Shown: positions 16,295 to 25,277, numbered from the stretch's first letter. The stretch is 39,730 nucleotides of DNA from Neobacillus driksii (GCF_013409995.1 NZ_JACCBX010000002.1:1-39730); one strand, 5' to 3'. The notes: generated from the letters alone by a model not told the origin. Numbers and translations are program-made.

Positions 16295-17947
16295 CTATAA
16301 TTCCTTTGCAATAGCACGTCCTGCTTGTCTGCCGGTGAATAGGCATCCACCGAGAAAGGTTCCCTCTAGTGCACGGTAGCCATGAACCCCGCCCCCGCCA
16401 AAACCACAAACCTCGCCAGCGGCATATAAACCGGGCACAGGTTCACCCGCTGAATTAAGTACCCGTCCAGATAAATCTGTTTGAAGACCGCCTAGTGTTT
16501 TTCGACTCACAATATGTAGGCGCACCGCAATCAATGGACCATTTTTAGGATCAAGTAATTTATGAGGAGAGGCGACACGAATTAACTTGTCACCAACATA
16601 ATTGCGTGCTCCGTGAATGGCAGTTACCTGCAGATCCTTTGTAAACTTATTATCCATCTCTCGGTCTCTAGTAGCGATTTGCCGCTCGATCTCATTTAAG
16701 GTTAGAAGGTTATCACCCGTAAGCCTATTCATACCTTCCACAAGCTCGGTTAAATTATCTGCAATGACAAAATCCTCGCCTTTGTCCATAAATGCCTTAA
16801 CCGGCGCTGTAGGTCCGGGAAGAACACGGGACAATACTTTTTTTATACTTTTACCAGTGAGGTCAGGGTTTTGTTCAGACCCAGAAAGTGCAAACTCTTT
16901 TTCTATTATTTTCTGAGTTAAGATAAACCAGGAATATTCATATCCCGTTTTCTGAATGGCTTCTAACGTACCTAACGTGTCGAACCCAGGGAAATTCGGC
17001 GCTTGAAAACGGTTTCCTTTTGCATCAAGCCATATAGACGATGGCCCTGGAAGGATGCGGATACCGTGATTGCTCCATATTGGATTCCAGTTCTTAATTC
17101 CTTCCGTATAGTGCCACATACGGTCGCGGTTAACGATTCTGCCTCCAGCATTCTCCGTGATTTCTAGCATTCTCCCATCAACATGATCAGGAACACCGGA
17201 AATCATATTTTTGGGCGCTTTCCCGAGTCGCGCCGGCCAATTTTTTCGAATTAAGTCTGGATTGCCTCCGATGCCGCCACTTGTTACAATGACAGCTTGT
17301 GCATGAAATTCAAAATCACTGATTACTTCACGTGAACTTGCTTGGCCGCGGGCTGCTGGGCTAGGGACGAGAATGGATCCGTTGACTCCAACAACAGCTC
17401 CATTTTCTGTCAGTAATTCATTGACACGATGCCGAGGACGATAGTCCACAAGTCCTGTCGACATGGCATTACGGACTTTTTTTTCAAATGGCTCAACAAT
17501 ACCGGGACCCGTTCCCCATACAATATGGAACCGTGGTACAGAGTTTCCATGTCCATCAGCTAGGTATCCGCCACGCTCGGCCCAGCCCACTACCGGAAAG
17601 AAACGGACTCCCATTTTATATAGCCATTCACGTTTTTCCCCGGCAGCAAAGTCTACATAGGCTTGTGCCCATTTTTTACCCCAGTAATCTTCGTCTTCTT
17701 CTCTATCAAAGCCAGTTGAACCAATCCAGTCTTGCCAGGCAAGTTCTCGTGAATCTTTTATTCCCAATCTTCGTTGTTCAGGTGAATCAACTAGAAACAA
17801 TCCACCAAAGGACCACCAGGCCTGTCCGCCCATTGAAGCCTCTGGTTCTTGATCAAGCAGCAGCACTTTCTTACCTGCGTCCGCAAGCTCAGCTGTGGCC
17901 ACTAAACCAGCTAGCCCTGCACCTACTACAATCACATCAAACTTCAT
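16295..17947 (-). CDS. FAD-binding dehydrogenase (KstD/fumarate reductase-like flavoprotein)
   Basis: This 550-residue flavoprotein has an N-terminal dinucleotide-binding fold (DVIVVGAGLAGLVATAELADAG, residues 4 onward) and a C-terminal FAD motif (GLYAAGEVCGFGGGGVHGYR). A large FAD_binding_2 body with an inserted capping region gives it the overall pattern of 3-ketosteroid dehydrogenase and fumarate reductase flavoproteins. The conserved LGGLQTDLSGRVL segment is typical of the annotated 'FAD-binding dehydrogenase' group. GGAGGTAAAGT precedes the ATG. No SdhB-like Fe-S partner is adjacent, so it probably works alone. The true substrate is not predictable from sequence. Confidence 0.85.
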   Translation of the reverse strand: MKFDVIVVGAGLAGLVATAELADAGKKVLLLDQEPEASMGGQAWWSFGGLFLVDSPEQRRLGIKDSRELAWQDWIGSTGFDREEDEDYWGKKWAQAYVDFAAGEKREWLYKMGVRFFPVVGWAERGGYLADGHGNSVPRFHIVWGTGPGIVEPFEKKVRNAMSTGLVDYRPRHRVNELLTENGAVVGVNGSILVPSPAARGQASSREVISDFEFHAQAVIVTSGGIGGNPDLIRKNWPARLGKAPKNMISGVPDHVDGRMLEITENAGGRIVNRDRMWHYTEGIKNWNPIWSNHGIRILPGPSSIWLDAKGNRFQAPNFPGFDTLGTLEAIQKTGYEYSWFILTQKIIEKEFALSGSEQNPDLTGKSIKKVLSRVLPGPTAPVKAFMDKGEDFVIADNLTELVEGMNRLTGDNLLTLNEIERQIATRDREMDNKFTKDLQVTAIHGARNYVGDKLIRVASPHKLLDPKNGPLIAVRLHIVSRKTLGGLQTDLSGRVLNSAGEPVPGLYAAGEVCGFGGGGVHGYRALEGTFLGGCLFTGRQAGRAIAKEL

Positions 17948-18086
17948 ACTTTACCTCCAGAACATCAGATATATTGATGGTATTTTAACTATTCCGAAAA
18001 GTCAATCGAGGATTTGTAACAGGAATATGGACGTCGAAAATAGAATAATAGTAGTAATGTTTTCAAGAGGGGAGATTATTCTAGCC

Positions 18087-18458
18087 ATGACGAATAGTAA
18101 AGGGAAATATAACCCAAACGCAAATATCGAAGATTTAGAAGAGGCGAAACGACTTCCTGGTTTCGGCAAACCGCTTCCCAAAAATTTTTTCTCCGGTGAT
18201 ATCTACTCTAATTTTCAAAAAACAGCCAAAGAAGCCGGTTATTTACCGCCTTTTGTTACATTACAAAAGGAAATCAAACAGGATATGGCAAAGCTGCTAA
18301 AACTAATTGGCGAAGGGTCCACTGAAGAGAAGATTAATAGCTTTATTGATGAAATAAACGTGAAGGTAAAAAAGTATAATATCGAATGTCCAACAAGTAT
18401 GCAAAAGATGTTAATTAGCTTAGAGGATATTGAACTGCATGCTAAGATTTGGCAATAA
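18087..18458 (+). CDS. DUF1992 (DnaJ-related) family protein
   Basis: A 123-residue protein with the DUF1992 pattern found in 'DnaJ family domain-containing' proteins: EEAKRLPGFGKPLPKNFF, then a helix with AGYLPPFVTLQKEI. No J domain is present. The start is uncertain. The ATG at 18087 lies 13 bases after AGAGGGGAG, a long spacing, while an in-frame ATG at 18057 has no good ribosome site. It precedes the flavin reductase gene by 81 nt in the same direction. Function is unknown. Confidence 0.75.
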   Translation: MTNSKGKYNPNANIEDLEEAKRLPGFGKPLPKNFFSGDIYSNFQKTAKEAGYLPPFVTLQKEIKQDMAKLLKLIGEGSTEEKINSFIDEINVKVKKYNIECPTSMQKMLISLEDIELHAKIWQ

Positions 18459-18539
18459 AAAGAGAATATTAGACACCAATTCGCATAGGTAATAAGATAA
18501 ACAACAAATATTCGGTAAAAAGAGAAGGGATGTTGTGGA

Positions 18540-19001
18540 ATGGACGATCGTTTTTTTCGAAATGCAATGGGGAAATTTGCAACGGGTATTACCGTTGTTT
18601 CAACTGAAGTAGAGGGTGAATCACATGGCATGACAGCGAATGCATTCGTATCTGTCTCATTAAATCCTAAATTAATCCTTGTATCCATCGATAAAAGAGC
18701 TAGAATGCTGCCTATCATACAACAAACGAAAAAATTTTCGGTTAGTTTCCTATCTGAAGATCAACAAACAGAATCTATGAGGTTTGCAGGACAAATAAAA
18801 GAGGAAACTCCCTATAATTTTGAGACATTCGGAAATCTGCCTGTTATCGAGGGAGCGCTTGCGAACATAACGTGTAATCTTTATAACGAAGTTGAAGCAG
18901 GTGATCACGTTTTATTTATTGGTGAAGTTACTGACCTTAAGGTGAATGAAGGAGATCCTTTGTTGTATTTCGGCGGTCAATACCGAAAATTATCACAATA
19001 A
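18540..19001 (+). CDS. Flavin reductase family protein
   Basis: A 153-residue split-barrel flavin-binding protein of the flavin reductase (HpaC/RutF-like) family. Typical text is FRNAMGKFATGITVVST at the N-terminus, HGMTANAFVSVSLNPKLILVSID for the flavin site, and a C-terminal GDHVLFIGEVTDL with FGGQYRKL. Such proteins use NAD(P)H to make reduced FMN for a partner monooxygenase, but no monooxygenase is near. GAAGGGA lies about ten bases before the ATG. It ends at a hairpin terminator. Confidence 0.88.
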   Translation: MDDRFFRNAMGKFATGITVVSTEVEGESHGMTANAFVSVSLNPKLILVSIDKRARMLPIIQQTKKFSVSFLSEDQQTESMRFAGQIKEETPYNFETFGNLPVIEGALANITCNLYNEVEAGDHVLFIGEVTDLKVNEGDPLLYFGGQYRKLSQ

Positions 19002-19012
19002 CACCTTTAAGA

Positions 19013-19036
19013 GGCTGTCACTTGGCAGCTTTTTTC
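19013..19036 (+). terminator. Terminator of the flavin reductase gene
   Basis: GCTGTC and GGCAGC form a short stem with loop ACTT, followed by TTTTTT. Confidence 0.75.
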
Positions 19037-19085
19037 TATTGTGGTTGTATTATTGTATAGTACAATTAGAGCAGGAGGGGTTACC

Positions 19086-19325
19086 TTGTTAAAGAAAATA
19101 AGAATTATATTGGGAATCGTTGTTATATTATTAGCAGGATTTGGATTAATAACGAAAAATTTTGTGGCGCAGCCAATCATGATGTTGAGTTTAAGTGCTT
19201 TTATATTAGCCGGTGGTTTGGACGAGTTAAAACAAGGGATAAAACGGCGTGGATATATCAGTATTTTTCTTGCAGTTTTCGTATTAGCGGTTGCCATACA
19301 AACGTTTCTAAATAGTCCCAAATAA
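19086..19325 (+). CDS. Small membrane protein, DUF3953-like
   Basis: A 79-residue protein with three hydrophobic segments: KIRIILGIVVILLAGFGLIT, QPIMMLSLSAFILAGGLDEL and YISIFLAVFVLAVAIQTFL. The GLDELKQG loop after the second segment suggests the DUF3953 (YczI-like) family. The TTG at 19086 follows AGGAGGGG (19073-19080). An upstream frame extension lacks a ribosome site. Function is unknown. Confidence 0.75.
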   Translation: MLKKIRIILGIVVILLAGFGLITKNFVAQPIMMLSLSAFILAGGLDELKQGIKRRGYISIFLAVFVLAVAIQTFLNSPK

Positions 19326-19327
19326 AA

Positions 19328-19361
19328 AACGGAGAAATCTTATGATTTCTTCGTTTTTTTG
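19328..19361 (+). terminator. Terminator of the DUF3953-like gene
   Basis: AACGGAGAAATC and GATTTCTTCGTT form a 12-bp stem (one G-T pair) with loop TTAT, followed by seven T. Confidence 0.9.
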
Positions 19362-19411
19362 TCTAAATTTTTTTTAATATAATGCAAAGATTTATTATTT
19401 CTCCTCAATAT

Positions 19412-19425
19412 AGAGAGCGTTTACA
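19412..19425 (+). promoter_or_regulatory. Possible cre site before the subtilisin gene
   Basis: AGAGAGCGTTTACA is close to TGWAARCGYTWWCA, with mismatches mainly in the left arm. It lies 116 nt upstream of the protease start. Catabolite control of an extracellular protease would make sense, but the site is not perfect. Confidence 0.35.
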
Positions 19426-19540
19426 TTTTAATTTATTTCCCAACTTGCAGTATATTGATTAATTAGAAATTTCTAAATAAACTCAATATTACAGCCGTAA
19501 GAAAGCTGTACATAACAAAAAGTAGGAGAGGGGAAATGAG

Positions 19541-20809
19541 ATGAAAAAGAAAAAAAGGATTGCCTCAGCATTACTTGCATTAACCATGGCGGTTTCTTTG
19601 TTTGCCTCAGCCGCTTACGGTGAGGGCACAGATTCAAAAGAAACGTACCGTGTCTTTATCAAGGGACCAAGTTCTGAAAAAGCAAAAGCAAAACAAACGA
19701 CTGGAGTACGATGGGATTTTGGTTCTGAAGGATATACAACCACTGTCAATTCGAACCAATATCAAGCTTTATTAAATAATAAAAATTTAACGATTGAAAA
19801 GGTTTCCGAGGTTCAATTAGATCGTGTTGAAAATGCATCAAAAGACAAAATCGGTACTACTGCTATTACGTCTCTTCCAAGTGACCGAACACCATGGGGA
19901 ATGCAAGCCATTTACAATGATCCAAATATTACTGTTACATCAGGAGGCTCGGGGATTAAGGTTGCTGTTTTAGATACGGGTACGTATATAAATCACTATG
20001 ATTTAGTGGGAAGTGCTGAACAATGTAAAGACTTCACCCAATCATCTTCACCTATTATTAATAATTCATGTACAGACCGGAACGGGCATGGTACACACGT
20101 CGCTGGAACTGTATTGGCACACGGGGCTTCTGATGGTTTAGGTATCTATGGTGTAGCACCGCAGGCGAAACTTTGGGCTTATAAGGTATTAACGGACAGT
20201 GGATCAGGATATTCCGATGATATTGCAGGAGCGATTCGTCATGTAGCGGATGAAGCTGGAAGAACAGGCTCAAAAGTAGTTCTTTCTATGTCACTTGGCT
20301 CAAGCGGAAAAGATACGATGATTGCTAGTGCAGTAGATTACGCATATGGCAAGGGCGTTTTAGTTGTCGCAGCAGCAGGTAACTCCGGCTATGGTGCCAA
20401 TACGATTGGATATCCAGGTGCCTTAAAGAATGCCGTTGCAGTAGCAGCCTTAGAAAATGTTCAGCAAAATGGCACCTACCGTGTTGCTGATTTCTCCTCT
20501 CGTGGTAATCCATTAACAGACGGTGATTACGTCATCCAAGAAAAAGATGTAGAAATCTCTGCACCTGGTGCTGCGATTGAATCAACATGGTATGATGGTA
20601 ATTACAATACAATCAGTGGAACTTCCATGGCCACTCCACATGTATCAGGCTTAGCAGCAAAAATTTGGTCATCAAATTTGTCTTGGACTAATGCTCAGCT
20701 TCGTTCTGAGTTACAAAGAAGAGCCAAATTGTATGACATTAAAGGCGGATATGGTGCAACAACTGGTGATGATTATGCTTCAGGATTCGGTTTTGCTAGA
20801 GTAAAATAA
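19541..20809 (+). CDS. Extracellular subtilisin (S8), psychrophilic TA41/S41-like
   Basis: A 422-residue secreted serine protease. It has a signal peptide (MKKKKRIASALLALTMAVSLFA), a propeptide to about residue 108 and a mature S8 domain. The triad is Asp in AVLDTGTYI, His in DRNGHGTHVAGT and Ser in SGTSMATPHVSG, with the oxyanion Asn in AAAGNSGYG. Two cysteines in EQCKDF and NNSCTDRNG are spaced like the disulfide of the Antarctic Bacillus TA39/TA41 subtilisins, and the C-terminal DDYASGFGFARVK also matches that group. Unlike bpr, this gene is intact. GGAGAGGGG precedes the ATG. Confidence 0.95.
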   Translation: MKKKKRIASALLALTMAVSLFASAAYGEGTDSKETYRVFIKGPSSEKAKAKQTTGVRWDFGSEGYTTTVNSNQYQALLNNKNLTIEKVSEVQLDRVENASKDKIGTTAITSLPSDRTPWGMQAIYNDPNITVTSGGSGIKVAVLDTGTYINHYDLVGSAEQCKDFTQSSSPIINNSCTDRNGHGTHVAGTVLAHGASDGLGIYGVAPQAKLWAYKVLTDSGSGYSDDIAGAIRHVADEAGRTGSKVVLSMSLGSSGKDTMIASAVDYAYGKGVLVVAAAGNSGYGANTIGYPGALKNAVAVAALENVQQNGTYRVADFSSRGNPLTDGDYVIQEKDVEISAPGAAIESTWYDGNYNTISGTSMATPHVSGLAAKIWSSNLSWTNAQLRSELQRRAKLYDIKGGYGATTGDDYASGFGFARVK

Positions 20810-20817
20810 TCATAGAG

Positions 20818-20849
20818 AAAAAGCCATCTGATTTTAAGATGGCTTTTTT
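20818..20849. terminator. Bidirectional terminator
   Basis: AAGCCATCT and AGATGGCTT form a stem flanked by A and T runs, shared by the protease gene (+) and the EamA gene (-). Confidence 0.9.
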
Positions 20850-20851
20850 CA

Positions 20852-21763
20852 TTACCGTTTGACTACGGAAAGTATAAAGATCGTTGCAATTATAAAAAGT
20901 GCTCCCAGCCATTCAATTGGACTAAAGGAAACATGAAGCCAGGCTACGGCTAGAAAGGCGGCAGAGAGCGGTTCAATACAAGCTAAAAGGCTCGCTTCAG
21001 AAGCTTTTATGTATTTAAGACTTTCCATAAAGCAGAGAAAAGCGATTAAGGTTCCAACTAGAACGACAAATGCAACTGCCATAAAAGAAGCAGGTGACCA
21101 GTGACCTTCAAATTTCCATGGAGGATGGAAGAGACTTAAGCCAATTCCTCCGATCATCATTCCCCAGCCAACGGTTAAGGTCGTTCCCCATTTTGAGAGC
21201 AATTTTACCGGGTACAGCGTATAAAAAGCCAGAGCAAATGCAGATAGTATCCCCCAGCCAAACGCCGAGCCGGATATCGCTAGTGAATGGATATTACCTT
21301 TTGTGACAAGCAGAAATGTCCCGCCTAGCGCAAACACAATGGCGATTACCTCATGATTTACAGGTAAAGACTTGGTCCGGAAGCAAAAATATAAGGCGAT
21401 CAGTACTGGTGCTAAGTATTGCAAAACGGTAGCAGTGGCAGCATTCCCTTGCTCTATCGCCATAAAGAAAGTATATTGAACACCCAGCATACCGATTATT
21501 CCAAACAAAACAAGCTGAAGAACATCCTGTTTATTTTTCCAAATACTCCATATATTTTGTTTCCCAACTATATGAGCATATAGTAATAAACCCAGGCCCG
21601 CCAAAAGTAATCGTATCACTACAAGCCAGTTAGTACTGAAGCCTTGCTGATGAAATAGGTACTGTGCGACCGTTCCTGAGACACCCCATGATGTCGCCGC
21701 GATTAATACTAATAAAATTCCCTTTGTCCGTGGATACGACAAAGTAGCACCAAGTGTGGTCAA
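20852..21763 (-). CDS. EamA/DMT family permease
   Basis: A 303-residue, ten-helix drug/metabolite transporter with two EamA repeats. Repeat 1 opens at GILLVLIAATSWGVSGTVAQ, repeat 2 near GSAFGWGILSAFALAFYTLYPV. The P-x-x-A-A-x-E-rich end of the last repeat (LLACIEPLSAAFLAVAWL) is typical. The likely start is the TTG at 21763, six bases after GGGGGGG. A longer in-frame start at 21778 would overlap that site. Substrate is unknown. Relatives export amino acids or metabolites. Confidence 0.9.
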   Translation of the reverse strand: MTTLGATLSYPRTKGILLVLIAATSWGVSGTVAQYLFHQQGFSTNWLVVIRLLLAGLGLLLYAHIVGKQNIWSIWKNKQDVLQLVLFGIIGMLGVQYTFFMAIEQGNAATATVLQYLAPVLIALYFCFRTKSLPVNHEVIAIVFALGGTFLLVTKGNIHSLAISGSAFGWGILSAFALAFYTLYPVKLLSKWGTTLTVGWGMMIGGIGLSLFHPPWKFEGHWSPASFMAVAFVVLVGTLIAFLCFMESLKYIKASEASLLACIEPLSAAFLAVAWLHVSFSPIEWLGALFIIATIFILSVVKR

Positions 21764-21854
21764 ATATATCCCCCCCAATTAAACCATTCTATTAATTTAT
21801 CAGAAATTGTAAAAGTTTTAAAGAAGATTTTGGATAGAAATTCTTATAAAAAAG

Positions 21855-21891
21855 AAAAGCCATTAGACAGTTTAAATGTCTAATGACTTTT
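21855..21891 (-). terminator. Terminator of the coiled-coil protein gene
   Basis: CATTAGAC and GTCTAATG form the core stem, extended by AAAAG/CTTTT-like flanks. The minus-strand T run follows the gene at 21896. Confidence 0.85.
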
Positions 21892-21895
21892 ACTT

Positions 21896-22300
21896 TTATC
21901 TAGGTGTTAGCGTCTTAACGGAAATAGCAGGGGAGTAGGAAGTAACGATGCAGCCTTCAAGATTGTTTTCACTTAATAAACCCAATTGAAGTGCAGATTT
22001 GATTTTTGCGTCATCTGGCTTTTTAACAACCTGAACCAGTTCGTTCATTTGCAATTCTTCTAATCTTTTGACGGTAACCTCTTCATTATATTTTTCTATT
22101 TTCCTAATTTGCCTTTGCAGCTTATATCCATTTAACGTGATTTCGGCCTTATTATCAGGACCTACCAGTTTATTAAAATAATCCTGAAACAGGTCCTTTA
22201 ATTGATTCATTTCCAGCTCAATTTCCTTTTTCTTCTTATTAAGCTCATAGTATTTCACCAGCATCTCATCTGTAATGAAGGAATCATTCTGTTTAACCAA
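21896..22300 (-). CDS. Hypothetical coiled-coil protein
   Basis: A 134-residue soluble protein I do not recognise. The N-terminal half is a predicted coiled coil (YYELNKKKKEIELEMNQLKD followed by LFQDYFNKL), the middle is basic (GYKLQRQIRKIEKYN) and the C-terminus is strand-like. The overall plan, helix pair then basic strand region, recalls small phage Gp157-like proteins, but that is only an impression. The TTG start at 22300 is supported by GAGGAGGAGAGG just upstream. It is monocistronic. Confidence 0.75.
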   Translation of the reverse strand: MVKQNDSFITDEMLVKYYELNKKKKEIELEMNQLKDLFQDYFNKLVGPDNKAEITLNGYKLQRQIRKIEKYNEEVTVKRLEELQMNELVQVVKKPDDAKIKSALQLGLLSENNLEGCIVTSYSPAISVKTLTPR

Positions 22301-22577
22301 GATCCTCTCCTCCTCATCGAACGTATATTCTAGTGTATTAGCATCAAAGGAGTATTAGTACGATAAACCTTCTACAAATATTTTAAAATCGGAGGTGAAA
22401 AGGGCGAAGCTACACTACAAATTTTCTAACTCTCGGTCATGATGACCTAGGTATAATTAACGATTGCTGAAAATAAGATGAAGGTAGGATTTGCCCATAT
22501 TTACAGGTCATCTACATAGGAATTTAGACTCCGTTAATATGGGTGAGGCTATAATAAATTGAATAGAGGTGTTAAGC

Positions 22578-22976
22578 TTGAAGAAGATTTTAAGTATTGT
22601 ATTTTTTATGTTACTGCTGGCGCTATTGGCTGCTTGCGGGAATGATGAAAAGACTACAAGTGATGAACCGGCAACAGAAGAAAAAGCTGGCAGTGAAGAT
22701 TCCAGCGGGGACGAGGATTCTGGTACTACAGGAGATTCAACATCAACCTCTCTAGCAGGTAATGAAATTTTCCAAAAGAGCTGCATTACATGCCACAGTT
22801 CTGGGGACATTACAGGTGGTCAAGCGAAGCTTGATGGTGTAAAAATTCATGGAGATTTTAAAACAAAAGAGGATCTCTTAGCATTTGTTGAAAAGAATAT
22901 GCCGAAAAGCGCTCCTGCTTCTTTATCAGCAGATGAGTACCAAGCGGTAGTAGACTATTTATGGGATCAAAAATAA
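22578..22976 (+). CDS. Lipoprotein cytochrome c (CccB-like)
   Basis: A 132-residue membrane-anchored c-type cytochrome. A lipoprotein signal ends in the lipobox LLAACG (Cys about residue 20), followed by a long acidic Ser/Thr/Glu-rich linker (to about residue 60) and a class I cytochrome domain with the haem site CITCH and a likely axial Met in KNMPKSAPAS. The arrangement matches B. subtilis cytochrome c-551 (CccB), an electron carrier to the terminal oxidase. The TTG at 22578 lies six bases after AGAGGTG. A GTG at 22569 is inside that ribosome site. TATAAT at 22552-22557 could be the -10. Confidence 0.88.
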   Translation: MKKILSIVFFMLLLALLAACGNDEKTTSDEPATEEKAGSEDSSGDEDSGTTGDSTSTSLAGNEIFQKSCITCHSSGDITGGQAKLDGVKIHGDFKTKEDLLAFVEKNMPKSAPASLSADEYQAVVDYLWDQK

Positions 22977-22990
22977 ATAGATTACTATTT

Positions 22991-23026
22991 AAAGGTATTG
23001 GTTCAAAACAGAACCAATACCTTTTT
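22991..23026 (+). terminator. Terminator of the cytochrome gene
   Basis: A perfect 14-bp stem (22991-23004 with 23011-23024) has loop AAAACA-type bases and a T run. Confidence 0.9.
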
Positions 23027-23093
23027 GAATTCACATAAAGAAGGTAAAATAGTGCACAATATGGTTCAAGAAACGTAACTGGAAGGGATTGCT

Positions 23094-23216
23094 ATGCACC
23101 TTTTATTCGAAATCATTGTTAGTTTCATTGTTGAAGTTCTATTTCATGGTGTCATTCGCTGGACGGGGAGATTGTTTCTTTGGTTTAGCAGGCTGTTCAA
23201 AGTGTTAAAAAGATAA
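23094..23216 (+). CDS. Small membrane peptide, 40 residues
   Basis: ATG at 23094 follows GGAAGGGA by five bases and opens a 41-codon frame ending at TAA. The peptide starts MHLLFEIIVSFIVEVLFHGV and continues with a basic amphipathic tail (IRWTGRLFLWFSRLFKVLKR). One hydrophobic helix plus a Trp/Arg/Lys tail suggests inner-membrane insertion with the tail at the cytoplasmic face. Similar 40-60 residue membrane peptides are common in Bacillus genomes and mostly uncharacterised. It converges on the RraA-like gene with only three bases between their stop codons. Confidence 0.6.
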   Translation: MHLLFEIIVSFIVEVLFHGVIRWTGRLFLWFSRLFKVLKR

Positions 23217-23219
23217 GTC

Positions 23220-23825
23220 TTAATTTGATAATAATTGATCGAGATGTTTCCGTATTGCTTCGGGATTTCCAGAAATACGTGCTTCTCGAATTTCGTCTTT
23301 TTTTAATTTTTCTACAGATAAAGCCAAAATTCTTTTTTCTATTGCTTGAGGAATAACCACCACTCCGTCGGCATCTCCCACTATGATATCCCCTGGATTT
23401 ACAGGAACACCTCCACATGAAATGGGCACATTCACTTCACCAACTCCAGCTTTTGCGCTTGCTGCCACCGTCGTTCCTCGTGAAAAAACCGGGAAATTCA
23501 ATGTTTTAATCCCAACAATATCACGTATCACACCGTCGACCACAAGTCCGCCAATCCCCAATGTTTGTGCCATACCTAAAACAAAATCACCGGCAATAGC
23601 CCTGTATTGGTCACCTTTTGCGTCGACAACTAAAATATCCCCCGGATTTGCTTCACGGATGGCTTTGAGGACCGAGAGATTTTCACCAACAGGTATTTTT
23701 ACTGTGTAAGCCCGCCCGGCAAGCTTGTAATTTTCCTTAACAGGATGTAGATTATTTAAACCATCCATTGCATCTGATATACAGGTAGTTGGAATCCCTA
23801 GAAAATCCTTTATAATTTTTTCCAC
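23220..23825 (-). CDS. RraA family protein (HMG/CHA aldolase-like)
   Basis: A 201-residue protein of the RraA-like fold. The substrate/metal signature GDFVLGMAQTLGIGGLVVDG followed by VIRD is present, the Arg-Asp pair being the class II pyruvate aldolase Mg site. The later GDADGVVVIP strand is also typical. Relatives are 4-hydroxy-4-methyl-2-oxoglutarate aldolases and the RNase E regulator RraA. Bacillus lacks RNase E, so an aldolase or oxaloacetate decarboxylase role is more likely. The GTG start at 23825 follows AGGGGGA. It is a single gene. Confidence 0.88.
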   Translation of the reverse strand: MEKIIKDFLGIPTTCISDAMDGLNNLHPVKENYKLAGRAYTVKIPVGENLSVLKAIREANPGDILVVDAKGDQYRAIAGDFVLGMAQTLGIGGLVVDGVIRDIVGIKTLNFPVFSRGTTVAASAKAGVGEVNVPISCGGVPVNPGDIIVGDADGVVVIPQAIEKRILALSVEKLKKDEIREARISGNPEAIRKHLDQLLSN

Positions 23826-23918
23826 TTCAATTCCCCCTAAGCATAAACATTCACTCTATATTATACTTGTTGCTTTAAGGTAAAAATTCTCATTTTATGA
23901 GAAAAGTAGCCATAAGGG

Positions 23919-23944
23919 GAGCTTGGAGATTTTCCTCCAAGCTC
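23919..23944. terminator. Hairpin between minus-strand genes
   Basis: GAGCTTGGAG and CTCCAAGCTC form a 10-bp stem. T runs are short on both sides, so it may be a weak terminator or an RNA-stabilising hairpin for the gene at 23948. Confidence 0.5.
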
Positions 23945-23947
23945 TTT

Positions 23948-25216
23948 CTAATCCTGAAATTCTCTAATACGGTCTAAAAGCAATCCATCTGTTTTGGTAT
24001 TTTCTCCGATAACAAAATCGGTCATATAGTAGGTTAAATATTGCCCGAATTGGTTATTCGTTTTTAGTAATAGCTCGTCCACATAGTAAACACCCTTTGG
24101 TATTTGGTCAAGAAGGAGGACAGATAGGGAAGCATAAATCCCGCAAGCCACCTGGAAGTATGTCGCATTTGTTTTGTATTGAGCAAAGATCCTTTCATTA
24201 TCCAACACGTTATATATATAACGCTCTCTATCTGGATAAACCAGCATTACACCGACCAAATCCTCGCCCGTTAACGGTGCTTCCAGGGGATCGAGTACTT
24301 TCATTTCAAAATCCCACAAAACATCTGAGTCATCTAAATGTTCGCGGATAATATTAGTGGTATGGTCATTTACCTTATACAAAAAACCACTTTCCATATC
24401 AAATAGCTTACCTAACGTATAAACTTCTTCATGTGGCATTAAACAACCATAGAATGTTTTCTTCCCTAAGGTTACTTTAAATTCGATATCATAAACGTTT
24501 TCGTATAAAAAAAGCGGTGTACCTTTTTTCATGAACATTGGATAGCACAAAATGGCTTCGTCTAGGAAACATTCTGGAGACCAGGTTGTATAAATGACAT
24601 CCTTTTTTGCCTGTGATTTCTTCTTGAAAAAAGATGTATCGTGCTCGACAATGTAGCAGCCCAGCGGTTGTTCATCCCCATGTTGTTTCATCAGTTTAAA
24701 TGCCATCCACTGTACCACTCCTGGGTTCATACCAGAGCATACAATCGCAGTTGTATGATTAAAAGTGTCCTTATGCTTTTCAAAATAATGAATTCGTTCT
24801 ATCAGTGGAAAACCAGCGAATTGTTCTTCATGGTCATCAATAAATGTATTTTCTAGAGCAGTATTAATATATTTGATCCCAAGCAGGTCACAGCATTGCA
24901 GCATTTCAACCGTATCTGCCCATGAAACATCAATCACAATACTTGTATTGGTACTGATTAAATGGCTTTTTAACTGTTCTTTATCGTTAAGGTCAAACTG
25001 ATGATAGTTCATCAATTTCGTTAAATGTGGAAAAAGACTTTGATAATATAGGGGATCCTTTTGTTTATGATCAATTAAGTGAATTGCACTATTTGCCATA
25101 AATTGATGTATAGGATCTTTGGTATCACTTACTGAATGATTTAAAATGGAAAGAATCGATTTTGCGACCCCGCCAGCACTTCCCAAAATGGATATAACTG
25201 TTTGGTGATCTTTCAT
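23948..25216 (-). CDS. Homospermidine synthase/saccharopine dehydrogenase-like protein
   Basis: A 422-residue NAD(P)-dependent protein. The N-terminus holds a Rossmann motif (VISILGSAGGVAKSIL) and VIDVSWADTVEMLQCC resembles the saccharopine dehydrogenase domain. Downstream text such as NTALENTF, VCSGMNPGVVQWMAFKLM and GCLMPHEEVYTLGKLFD recalls the homospermidine synthase layout (NAD-binding domain plus Saccharop_dh C-terminal). A polyamine or amino-acid dehydrogenase role is inferred. I cannot fix the substrate. GAGGTG lies five bases before the ATG. It diverges from the methyltransferase gene. Confidence 0.75.
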   Translation of the reverse strand: MKDHQTVISILGSAGGVAKSILSILNHSVSDTKDPIHQFMANSAIHLIDHKQKDPLYYQSLFPHLTKLMNYHQFDLNDKEQLKSHLISTNTSIVIDVSWADTVEMLQCCDLLGIKYINTALENTFIDDHEEQFAGFPLIERIHYFEKHKDTFNHTTAIVCSGMNPGVVQWMAFKLMKQHGDEQPLGCYIVEHDTSFFKKKSQAKKDVIYTTWSPECFLDEAILCYPMFMKKGTPLFLYENVYDIEFKVTLGKKTFYGCLMPHEEVYTLGKLFDMESGFLYKVNDHTTNIIREHLDDSDVLWDFEMKVLDPLEAPLTGEDLVGVMLVYPDRERYIYNVLDNERIFAQYKTNATYFQVACGIYASLSVLLLDQIPKGVYYVDELLLKTNNQFGQYLTYYMTDFVIGENTKTDGLLLDRIREFQD

Positions 25217-25277
25217 TTCAACACCTCGTCCATATTTTTTTTATAATAAAATATGTTCAAAAGGGTGCAAAGGATTG

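Noticed and set aside
17488..17988. 166-codon plus-strand frame opposite the FAD dehydrogenase
   Set aside because: It is antisense to a strongly conserved gene and has no ribosome site or recognisable domain.
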